Assembly (NCBI RefSeq): GCF_030814135.1
Contig: NZ_JAUSUQ010000014.1
Coordinates: 1-64,000, forward strand
Reading direction: 5' to 3'
Length of the DNA stretch: 64,000 nt
Source: Caldalkalibacillus uzonensis
GTDB lineage: Bacteria; Bacillota; Bacilli; Caldalkalibacillales; Caldalkalibacillaceae
Numbering within the stretch: the first letter of the stretch is position 1; every line of letters begins with the position of its first letter. Under the pieces are notes generated by a model. It saw nothing but the letters and a program-made list of their open reading frames with translations. It searched no databases and was not told the origin of the DNA. The position numbers and the translations under genes were made by a program. Below are positions 28,292-34,193 of the stretch, piece after piece.

Positions 28292-29326
28292 TTAATCCCT
28301 CTTTTGCCTGAAATGATTATACCCGGCAGGGGCCAAACATTTTTTGGTTTTATCCGTTTCCAGCCACACCCGTCCTGTCCCCTCTGATGTATAACCAATG
28401 GGGTAAAAAGCAAAACCTTGGTCTCTAAACGCCTGACGGATCCGCCCCACAACCTCAGCCTGTGCTGTGCCCACCAGGACGAAATCTTCCCCGCCGCCAA
28501 GTACCCATGTATACGGGTCTACACCACGCTGCCGGGCATAGCTGAGCAAGACGTCACTGACAGGCAACTGTTCTTTCCGAATCACCACATCAACTCCGCT
28601 GGCTGCAGCTATCTCATTGGCTTCACTGGCCAGACCATCGCTGACATCGTTGAGGGAAATAGTGTGCGCTTTGGCAAAACGGGCCAGTATACGCCCCTGA
28701 TCCACATGGGGGAGCGGCTGCTGGTGGGCATCTAAGAGCAGCTGCCATACTTTTTGTTCCCGATCAGCGGTGTATCCGTGCAGCAGCAGATCCAGCCCCG
28801 CTGCTGCATGGCCCAGCGGACCGGTGACAAACACAACATGTCCGGCTTGGGCTTGTGAACGAAGGAGGCGGACCTCTTCTTCCACCTCCCCGATGGCGGT
28901 AATGGTGATCACCAAGTGATCAGGGGTGGAAACGGTGTCCCCTCCGAGCAGGTCCACTTTAAACCGGTCCGCCAGCGCCTGCATACCTTTATAGATGTCC
29001 AGCAGCTCCGTATATGTCCAATCCTGAGGAATGGCAATGGATATAATGAAATAAGCGGGTTTTCCTCCCATGGCAGCAATATCACTTAAATTGGCAGCCA
29101 GCGCTTTATAACCGATTTGCCAGCAAGACATGGTTTCCCGTTTAAAATGAACGCCTTCCACCATCGTGTCCACTGTGACCACTTGCCCCATACCTTTTCC
29201 GGGGCTGTAGACAGCGGCATCGTCCCCTACTGGAACAAGCGTTTGACCAGCCCGGTAGTTCCGGAAAAGAGAGGAAACATCCCTGATAAAGGCAAATTCA
29301 TTATCTAGCTTTTGTTGATCTCCCAC
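28292..29326 (-). CDS. thiL: Thiamine-monophosphate kinase
   Basis: 344 residues. It phosphorylates thiamine monophosphate to the diphosphate. VGDDAAVYSPG, DTMVEGVHFKRE, ALAANLSDIAAMG and LGGDTVSTPD are the conserved AIR-synthase-like motifs. I place the start at a GTG (29326) 7 bases after GGGGG; the ATG at 29374 has no ribosome binding site and a TATAAT sequence lies within the extra codons, suggesting a promoter there. It heads the thiL-tsaE-tsaB-rimI-tsaD operon, as in B. subtilis ydiA-E. Confidence 0.93.
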   Translation of the reverse strand: MGDQQKLDNEFAFIRDVSSLFRNYRAGQTLVPVGDDAAVYSPGKGMGQVVTVDTMVEGVHFKRETMSCWQIGYKALAANLSDIAAMGGKPAYFIISIAIPQDWTYTELLDIYKGMQALADRFKVDLLGGDTVSTPDHLVITITAIGEVEEEVRLLRSQAQAGHVVFVTGPLGHAAAGLDLLLHGYTADREQKVWQLLLDAHQQPLPHVDQGRILARFAKAHTISLNDVSDGLASEANEIAAASGVDVVIRKEQLPVSDVLLSYARQRGVDPYTWVLGGGEDFVLVGTAQAEVVGRIRQAFRDQGFAFYPIGYTSEGTGRVWLETDKTKKCLAPAGYNHFRQKRD

Positions 29327-29417
29327 ATCTATTCCCCCAGCCCGACAGATGCTTACTCTTTGATTATATCCCATCTAACGGTTACAATAAAAGCGAAGGG
29401 ACACGAGGAGGTGGCCT

Positions 29418-29726
29418 ATGATGAAGTTGCATGTGACTAAAGCAGCCTTGGCTGAATTGCAAGATTACGCCATTCCAGAAGGAAAAGGGTTGCGTATTGA
29501 TGCACAAATAACCGGTGGCTGAAGCTGCACGGTGGATATACAGCTGGCTCTGGATGAGCCCAGACCCAATGATAAAATAATCAATATTGATCATCTTACC
29601 TTTTTTATTGACCGTTTCACCCAGCGTTATGTTGGGGAATCACTCACGCTTGATTTTGATCCGGCACAAGGTTTTCGTTTGTCTAGCCCCGAAGAAATTC
29701 TGTGCCAAGGCATCACGATTTATTAA
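29418..29726 (+). CDS. HesB-like selenoprotein with in-frame TGA (Sec35)
   Basis: 102 residues if TGA at 29520-29522 is read as selenocysteine. GAGGAGG stands 6 bases before the ATG. Codons 1-34 end in DAQITGG and codons 36 onward begin SCTVDIQLALDEP, one continuous HesB/IscA-like fold: the TGA falls at the conserved first cysteine (family motif GGCSG). The reading frame downstream stays open for 67 codons with normal codon use and a late cysteine (LCQGITIY). HesB-like selenoproteins are an established family; the Sec residue replaces a metal- or cluster-binding cysteine. A stem-loop suited to be a SECIS lies 28 bases after the TGA. The alternative is a recent nonsense mutation. Divergent from thiL. 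Confidence 0.78.
29544..29563 (+). promoter_or_regulatory. Candidate bacterial SECIS element
   Basis: Stem GGCTC (29546-29550) / GAGCC (29556-29560), extended by CT/AG across a one-base bulge, with the five-base apical loop TGGAT. The loop starts 29 bases after the TGA and carries G at its second and third positions, which satisfies the published bacterial SECIS rule (G among the first two loop bases, 16-37 bases from UGA). It is part of the coding sequence, as expected in bacteria. Confidence 0.55.
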
Positions 29727-29774
29727 AAGGTTTTGTTCCCTGCTTTGAACATATGATAGAACACCATTTATCAG

Positions 29775-29809
29775 CAAGGGCTGTCTCAAAGCGTTTGAGA
29801 CAGCCCTTG
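29775..29809. repeat. Perfect long inverted repeat between converging units
   Basis: 16-base arms CAAGGGCTGTCTCAAA/TTTGAGACAGCCCTTG with a 3-base loop. It lies between the HesB-like gene and the convergent tRNA-Pro/tRNA-Gly unit and probably serves both as a terminator, although no T run follows on either side. The arm sequence resembles ends of insertion sequences that have been reused as hairpins in Bacillales; that origin is a guess. Confidence 0.7.
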
Positions 29810-29839
29810 TATGTACTCGTCATTTAAACATAAAAATGG

Positions 29840-29910
29840 AGCGGGTGACGGGAATCGAACCCGCGCTGCCAGCTTGGGAAGCTGGAGTTCTACCACTGAA
29901 CTACACCCGC
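29840..29910 (-). tRNA. tRNA-Gly (CCC)
   Basis: Cloverleaf on the minus strand: acceptor GCGGGTG/CACCCGC, D-arm with GTTCAGTGGTAGAAC, anticodon stem CCAGC/GCTGG with loop TTCCCAA (anticodon CCC), T-arm GGTTCGATTCC. Discriminator T and an encoded CCA (29837-29839) follow. Second gene after tRNA-Pro. Confidence 0.95.
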
Positions 29911-29922
29911 TCGCTCACATGG

Positions 29923-29996
29923 TCGGGAAGACAGGATTGTGAACCTGCGACCCCTGGTCCCAAACCAGGTGCTCTACCAAGCTGAGCCACTTCCCG
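29923..29996 (-). tRNA. tRNA-Pro (TGG)
   Basis: Acceptor CGGGAAG/CTTCCCG, anticodon stem CCTGG/CCAGG with loop TTTGGGA (anticodon TGG), T-arm with GGTTCACAATCC. Encoded CCA at 29920-29922. First gene of a two-tRNA unit. Confidence 0.95.
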
Positions 29997-30034
29997 AGTG
30001 ATTTCATAGTTTGCTAGTGACAACTGCGTATCCA

Positions 30035-30063
30035 AATATAGCACAGATGACCGGGAAAGTCAA
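30035..30063 (-). promoter_or_regulatory. Promoter of the tRNA-Pro/tRNA-Gly unit
   Basis: Minus strand TTGACT (30058-30063), 17 bases, TATATT (30035-30040), 39 bases before tRNA-Pro. Confidence 0.82.
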
Positions 30064-30077
30064 TTCTATCATTTTTA

Positions 30078-30177
30078 CCTCTCGAAGTATATTCCTTCAC
30101 AGATTCGTCAATGCTGGTTAATAGCCAACAGCCTTAGTCCATGGCTGCTGGGCCAAAATCTTGCAATCTTCGAGAGG
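30078..30177 (+). promoter_or_regulatory. Structured leader covering the ribosome binding site of the SleB-like gene
   Basis: Arms CCTCTCGAAG (30078-30087) and CTTCGAGAGG (30168-30177) are a perfect 10-base inverted repeat; the second arm overlaps the GGAGG ribosome binding site. An inner imperfect stem (GCC..CAGCC / GGCTG..GGGC near 30124-30152) lies between. If both arms are transcribed, the site would be masked. Whether the transcript starts early enough is not known. Confidence 0.4.
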
Positions 30178-30186
30178 AGGGATAGC

Positions 30187-30801
30187 GTGCGCAGGACGTT
30201 GCTGATCCTCACAGTTCTGGCAGTGATCCTTGTTGTGCCGGGTCTTGCCAGCGCTTACACCATTAAGCCTGGTGATACATTGAGTGAACTGGCTCAAAAG
30301 TTGGGATTAGGTGTGGATGATATCCTTAAGCTCAACCCTGAAATTAAGGATCCCGATCTCATTTATGCCGGCGATTCTCTTAATCTACCGGATGGAGAGT
30401 CTGAAGCTAAACAAACGAAGAAGAGTGGTAACAAGTCACACAACATTACTGCTAAAGAAAAGGACTTGTTAGCCAGGATCGTTCATGCCGAAGCAAAAGG
30501 TGAACCTTTCGCCGGTAAGGTCGCCGTTGCACATGTTGTGTTGAATCGGGTGGAGCACGATGCCTTTCCAGATACGATCACCGAAGTCATTTTCCAGCCC
30601 AGACAGTTCCAGCCTGTTGCTAACGGCGCCATTAACCAGTCACCCGACACAGAATCAGTCAGAGCTGTTGAGGAAGCACTAAAAACCCGTGGCAGCAGTA
30701 AGGGGTCTTTATATTTCTACAATCCCCAGACTGCCACAAATTCGTGGGTTTTCTCACGCGAGACAGTCAAAGTGATAGGTAACCATGTATTTGCCAGATA
30801 G
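30187..30801 (+). CDS. Secreted LysM cell wall hydrolase of the SleB/CwlJ type
   Basis: 204 residues, with a signal peptide (about 1-24, VPGLASA cleavage), a LysM peptidoglycan-binding domain (YTIKPGDTLSELAQKLGL to about 72), a basic linker, and a Hydrolase_2 domain (about 85-204) with LLARIVHAEAKGEPFAGKVAVA, where the glutamate in HAEA is the expected catalytic acid. Such enzymes cut peptidoglycan, often spore cortex during germination. GTG start, GGAGGG 5 bases upstream. SleB proper carries a different binding domain, so this is a YkvT/SleB relative rather than certain SleB. A ypeB remnant lies 1 kb away on the other strand. Confidence 0.87.
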   Translation: MRRTLLILTVLAVILVVPGLASAYTIKPGDTLSELAQKLGLGVDDILKLNPEIKDPDLIYAGDSLNLPDGESEAKQTKKSGNKSHNITAKEKDLLARIVHAEAKGEPFAGKVAVAHVVLNRVEHDAFPDTITEVIFQPRQFQPVANGAINQSPDTESVRAVEEALKTRGSSKGSLYFYNPQTATNSWVFSRETVKVIGNHVFAR

Positions 30802-30843
30802 TTTACAGAAATAATAGTCTTTGAAATTGTGCTGATTAAATAT

Positions 30844-30910
30844 TCCACTTCTTTGTTCCGGCATGCCCGTCCCTTCTAGCTGGGAACAGGCAGAGAAACA
30901 AAGAAGTGGA
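30844..30910. terminator. Long inverted repeat after the SleB-like gene
   Basis: 14-base arms TCCACTTCTTTGTT/AACAAAGAAGTGGA separated by 39 bases that contain a second imperfect stem (TGCCCGTCCC/GGGAACAGGCA). It separates two converging genes and probably terminates one or both; T tracts are poor. Confidence 0.5.
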
Positions 30911-30937
30911 TCTTTGTGCGCTGATGATGAACCTCTG

Positions 30938-31675
30938 CTAATGGTGCAAAGGAGGCGCTTCATTTTCTAAGCGCATCTGATCATTGTTTAAGGTCACATG
31001 CAGAATGCCCTGCTCAGTGACCGAGGCAAAAAAAATGTCATCGACATCCCTTATGTTTAGGTTTGATAATTGCCTATTCAACCACTCCTCATCCAGTCCC
31101 AGTTTATCCAACACATCATGATATGTCTTCCCTTCTACGATAACAGGATAAGCAATGCCCGGTGAGGCTTTGGCGATCCCCATATCTTCAATGGTGACAT
31201 TGGCTTTGGTCGGTTTTCTATGCACGGTCAACCGGCCGTTAGGCTCAATCAAAGCCAGCTCCACATCATTAATGTCAAAAACATCTTTTTCCCTGAGCAT
31301 TTGCAACACATTATCGATGGAGTAACGGATCCTGTGCATGTTATCCACCAACAATTGACCGTTGTATACAACCGGAGTGGGTTCAAAGGTGAGCCAACGC
31401 CCCACCTTTCTGTTCGATATTTTCCACTTGGCTACTATCACTTGAAACAAACCAATTGCCAAAACAGCTACAGCTGTGTGGATGTGCTTAATGTCGATAT
31501 CAGCAATATCTGCCCCAACAACCGCACCCAAAGTAATAATGATAAGGAAATCAAAAACGGGCAATTCTCCAATGGAACGTTTACCCATCAAGAGCGTGAT
31601 GATGAGTAACAGGGGTATAATGGTGATGATGCGTCCCAAAAGAATCAAGAGTTCCTTAACAAGTTCCATGACCAT
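30938..31675 (-). CDS. DUF421 membrane protein (YetF type)
   Basis: 245 residues. Three hydrophobic segments fill residues 5-85 (RIITIIPLLLIITLLMGKRS then ELPVFDFLIIITLGAVVGA), followed by the soluble DUF421 domain with PTPVVYNGQLL and the conserved NVLQMLREKDVFDINDVELA region. B. subtilis has several paralogues (YetF, YkjA, YrbG and others), some tied to sporulation or stress; no biochemical role is established. AAGG or GGAG can serve either of two ATGs (31675 or 31669). Confidence 0.85.
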   Translation of the reverse strand: MVMELVKELLILLGRIITIIPLLLIITLLMGKRSIGELPVFDFLIIITLGAVVGADIADIDIKHIHTAVAVLAIGLFQVIVAKWKISNRKVGRWLTFEPTPVVYNGQLLVDNMHRIRYSIDNVLQMLREKDVFDINDVELALIEPNGRLTVHRKPTKANVTIEDMGIAKASPGIAYPVIVEGKTYHDVLDKLGLDEEWLNRQLSNLNIRDVDDIFFASVTEQGILHVTLNNDQMRLENEAPPLHH

Positions 31676-31759
31676 GCTCCATCCTTTTTACCCCTATTTT
31701 TTACCACAAGTCCTAGCTTATTCCCTTTAGCCATATATTATTGTTTTATTTTCATAAAA

Positions 31760-32677
31760 TCAGTCGAGATACAACCGATAACCCTCTTCATGACCATTTA
31801 TAGCGTTGATATCCACATGGGAAACCGCTGGCACTCCCTCAATGGGAATCCTGTACATTAATACTTCACGACCTTTCCCTCCAAAATCGACGATCAACCT
31901 GGGTTCTCCGGCCACCCTTAGGTAGGGATTCAGCTTCTTCACGGCCTCCTGTGGAGACAAAAGAGGATTAGTGGACAGGTCATCGTTAAATGTAAAATAG
32001 AATGGGGCCGCATGGAAAGAGACCAGTTTGCCCTGATCTAAATCAAATTCAAATTCCACACCGCGTGTCAGGACAGGTATTCCGTTATATTCGGGAACAA
32101 AAGTTAACAAAAGTAATGTACGTTTTTCACCGTCAACCCAATACCAGTTCTGCCGTTTATCAATACGCTCCAGGACAAACGTTTCCGGACGCCAGGCCTC
32201 AAGCAACTTATGGGCAAAGTCGATCGCTAGTTGTTCGGTTGCGATTGGTTCACCGGGCATCAACTTCAGCTTTCTATCTGACAGCAACGGCAAGCTGATC
32301 AAATGCCCTCCGTTCCGGCTCACTTCTGCACAGCGAGGCCCTCCATGATCCGCGTGATGTTTTCTCTTTGAAGCTCTGTCACTTCATCACCACCAAGTTC
32401 AGAGCGTAAATAAGTCAAATAGTTACTTGTCTGTTGTAAAAAGTCCTCATAGGAAGCCATATTCAGGGAAGCAACGCTAAGCTGCCGATTTACCCTCGGG
32501 TCCCACAAGCTTTGGTGTAAAATCCACATTTCTCGATTGGCGTGATATAGATGGTCCATTCTTTTGTCTGCCGAGGTGGTGACCAACAGTCCAGCCAATT
32601 CGTACTCTAACCTGCTGGCACTCCAATAAAACGCCTAATCCCCATATAAGATTTTTGTTTGAAAGTTTCAACTTCAA
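31760..32677 (-). pseudogene. ypeB: ypeB (spore germination protein), broken by internal deletions
   Basis: A TTG at 32677 with GGGGGAG upstream starts KLKLSNKNLIWGLGVLLE, a YpeB-like N-terminus whose membrane helix is cut short; the frame then shifts to SRLEYELAGLLVTTSADKRM. That piece (to 32320) matches the N-terminal half. It stops at TGA and a second frame (31760-32323) continues at SRNGGHLISLPLLSDRKLK, which matches a point about two-thirds through YpeB, and ends with INAINGHEEGYRLYL like the family C-terminus. About 110 residues in the middle are absent. Intact YpeB is about 450 residues and is needed with SleB for cortex lysis. The 4-base GTGA overlap of the two frames has no ribosome binding site, arguing against two real genes. 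Confidence 0.75.
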
Positions 32678-32780
32678 ATGAGCTCCCCCAGCGTATAGCT
32701 TATATAACAAACTTTTACATATTCTATCATATGCCGGATAGGAACACTAACTTACAAGCATACACTCAATTGCAAAGGGA

Positions 32781-33029
32781 CTAGGACTTGAGCAGCGCTT
32801 CTTTTGCTGAACGAGATAACTGTTTAATCTCATACTCACGCTTTAGTGCCCAGCTTTTGCTCTCACCTTGTTCATAATAGACCAGTTCAACAGGTAGTCG
32901 ACTGCGTGTGTATTTGGACGCTTTTCCCTCTCGATGGGCACGAAGCCGCCGGGACAAATCGTTTGTATAGCCGGTATACAAACTGCCGTCCCTGCAACGT
33001 AGAATATAGACACAATAGCAACCAGGCAT
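32781..33029 (-). CDS. GIY-YIG nuclease-superfamily protein (UPF0213/YazA type)
   Basis: 82 residues, one GIY-YIG domain: CVYILRCRDGSLYTGYTNDLSRRLRAH, then YEQGESKSWALKREYEIKQLS. The family is widespread, single-domain and of unknown function. AGGAGG lies 8 bases before the ATG. It stands alone between the ypeB remnant and the tRNA cluster. Confidence 0.93.
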   Translation of the reverse strand: MPGCYCVYILRCRDGSLYTGYTNDLSRRLRAHREGKASKYTRSRLPVELVYYEQGESKSWALKREYEIKQLSRSAKEALLKS

Positions 33030-33090
33030 ACTTTTCCTCCTGTTTTATTCTCTTTTCTAAAACCTGATGTGGTGCTCTCTGTGAATAAAC

Positions 33091-33116
33091 AAAAAATCCC
33101 TTGCTACACAAGGGAT
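33091..33116 (-). terminator. Terminator of the six-tRNA cluster
   Basis: Minus-strand hairpin ATCCCTTG/CAAGGGAT with a 5-base loop, followed by six T, 21 bases after tRNA-Leu. Confidence 0.88.
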
Positions 33117-33136
33117 AGAGCGATTATTATGTATGG

Positions 33137-33219
33137 TGCGGTCGGTGGGATTTGAACCCACACGCCCAATGGGCACTGCCCCCTCAAGACAGCGTGTCTG
33201 CCAGTTCCACCACGACCGC
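33137..33219 (-). tRNA. tRNA-Leu (GAG)
   Basis: Acceptor GCGGTCG/CGACCGC, anticodon stem CTGTC/GGCAG, loop TTGAGGG (anticodon GAG), a long variable arm TGCCCATTGGGC, T-arm GGTTCAAATCC, encoded CCA at 33134-33136. Last gene of the cluster. Confidence 0.95.
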
Positions 33220-33274
33220 AAATTGGCACAATATAAGCACAATATAAGATTAAAATAATAAGAATTTAAAGTGG

Positions 33275-33346
33275 CTGGGCCGGCTGGATTCGAACCAGCG
33301 CATCACGGGGCCAAAACCCGTTGCCTTACCGCTTGGCTACGGCCCA
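33275..33346 (-). tRNA. tRNA-Gln (TTG)
   Basis: Acceptor TGGGCC, anticodon stem ACGGG/CCCGT with loop TTTTGGC (anticodon TTG), T-arm GGTTCGAATCC, CCA encoded at 33272-33274. Confidence 0.95.
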
Positions 33347-33356
33347 ATGTGAATGG

Positions 33357-33430
33357 CGGAGCTGACGGGATTCGAACCCGCGATCTCCTGCGTGACAGGC
33401 AGGCATGTTAGGCCTCTACACCACAGCTCC
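33357..33430 (-). tRNA. tRNA-Asp (GTC)
   Basis: Acceptor GGAGCTG/CAGCTCC, anticodon stem CCTGC/GCAGG with loop CTGTCAC (anticodon GTC), T-arm GGTTCGAATCC, CCA encoded at 33354-33356. Confidence 0.95.
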
Positions 33431-33441
33431 GCTTTAGATGG

Positions 33442-33516
33442 TGACCCGTAGGGGATTCGAACCCCTGAATGCCGGCGTGAAAGGCCGGTGTGTTAAGCCA
33501 CTTCACCAACGGGCCA
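33442..33516 (-). tRNA. tRNA-Glu (TTC)
   Basis: Acceptor GGCCCGT/ACGGGTC (one G-T pair), anticodon stem CCGGC/GCCGG with loop CTTTCAC (anticodon TTC), T-arm GGTTCGAATCC, CCA encoded at 33439-33441. Confidence 0.95.
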
Positions 33517-33547
33517 TAAGATGATTGCTAACACGCGTAAATAATGG

Positions 33548-33637
33548 CGGAGAAAGAGGGATTCGAACCCTCGCGCGGCTGTTAGCCGCCTACTCCCTTA
33601 GCAGGGGAGCCCCTTCAGCCAACTTGGGTATTTCTCC
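33548..33637 (-). tRNA. tRNA-Ser (GCT)
   Basis: Acceptor GGAGAAA/TTTCTCC, anticodon stem CTCCC/GGGAG with loop CTGCTAA (anticodon GCT), a long variable arm (GGCGGCTAACAGCCGC), T-arm GGTTCGAATCC, CCA encoded at 33545-33547. Confidence 0.95.
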
Positions 33638-33645
33638 GCAAATGG

Positions 33646-33717
33646 CTCCGCAGGTAGGATTCGAACCTACGACCAACCGGTTAACAGCCGGTTGCTCTAC
33701 CACTGAGCTACTGCGGA
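33646..33717 (-). tRNA. tRNA-Asn (GTT)
   Basis: Acceptor TCCGCAG/CTGCGGA, anticodon stem ACCGG/CCGGT with loop CTGTTAA (anticodon GTT), T-arm GGTTCGAATCC, CCA encoded at 33643-33645. First gene of the cluster Asn-Ser-Glu-Asp-Gln-Leu. Confidence 0.95.
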
Positions 33718-33749
33718 ATATATTGTCATGTGTGATGGGAACATTTGAT

Positions 33750-33778
33750 ATAATACAATTTCTTGGCCAAAAATGCAA
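33750..33778 (-). promoter_or_regulatory. Promoter of the six-tRNA cluster
   Basis: Minus strand TTGCAT (33773-33778), 17 bases, TATTAT (33750-33755), 32 bases before tRNA-Asn. Confidence 0.78.
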
Positions 33779-33954
33779 GTCCTTTTCCTAAAAAAATGAC
33801 TGGAAAAATTAAGTGAACCGTGTCCGCCAGTGACGCATATACTGCTATCACCATAACTATCATGCTAACTTGTCCGTATCACACAATTTTAACAAGATGG
33901 TAAACATCCTGGTCATAATGCTCATCAGGTCGAGCTTGTGCGGAGGTGCTCCTT

Positions 33955-34092
33955 ATGCCCAGATGGTTACAGAACCAACTGCAGCGTGCCTTTTATGAAA
34001 AGGATCTATATCAAATCCGCTTGTTAAACGAATGCTGGTACTTATATTATACCCGTCTTCAGGGCAAATTCAGGCCTCGTCACTTTGGTTAG
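33955..34092 (+). CDS. cmpA: Cortex morphogenetic protein CmpA
   Basis: 45 residues. The sequence MPRWLQNQLQRAFYEKD, then IRLLNECWYLYY, matches the B. subtilis CmpA pattern closely; the tail is a few residues longer. CmpA is a small sporulation protein that monitors coat assembly and holds back cortex formation by targeting SpoIVA for ClpXP. GGAGGTG lies 6 bases before the ATG. The site can fold on itself (GGAG, loop GTG, CTCC). It lies next to tex, as in B. subtilis; the sprT-like gene that lies between them there is absent. Confidence 0.88.
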   Translation: MPRWLQNQLQRAFYEKDLYQIRLLNECWYLYYTRLQGKFRPRHFG

Positions 34093-34132
34093 ACCAGCCG
34101 CCATGAGATCTTTTTGTGTAAAATACGGGCTC

Positions 34133-34168
34133 GCCAACTCATGTACCGATCCAGTGGACATGGTTGGC
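34133..34168 (-). terminator. Hairpin after tex
   Basis: Minus-strand stem GCCAAC/GTTGGC, extended with ATGT/ACAT across small bulges, then GAGCCCGTATTTT. It lies 26 bases after the tex stop; T tract is moderate. Confidence 0.55.
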
Positions 34169-34193
34169 GGCGTGTTTGACAAGCTCTTTCTCT

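Noticed and set aside
31760-32598. Programmed frameshift between two ypeB-like frames
   Set aside because: No slippery sequence is seen, about 110 residues are missing at the junction, and a further frame change occurs at the N-terminus, so gene decay explains it better.
33057-33242. Minus-strand frame of 61 codons with SWWNWQTRCLEGAVPIGRVGS
   Set aside because: It lies over tRNA-Leu and is the usual spurious tRNA-derived frame.
33525-33791. Plus-strand frame of 88 codons with GERGIRTLARLL and GFEPTTNRLTAGCSTTELL
   Set aside because: It is the antisense of tRNA-Ser and tRNA-Asn; this peptide pattern is a well-known artefact of reading frames over tRNA genes.
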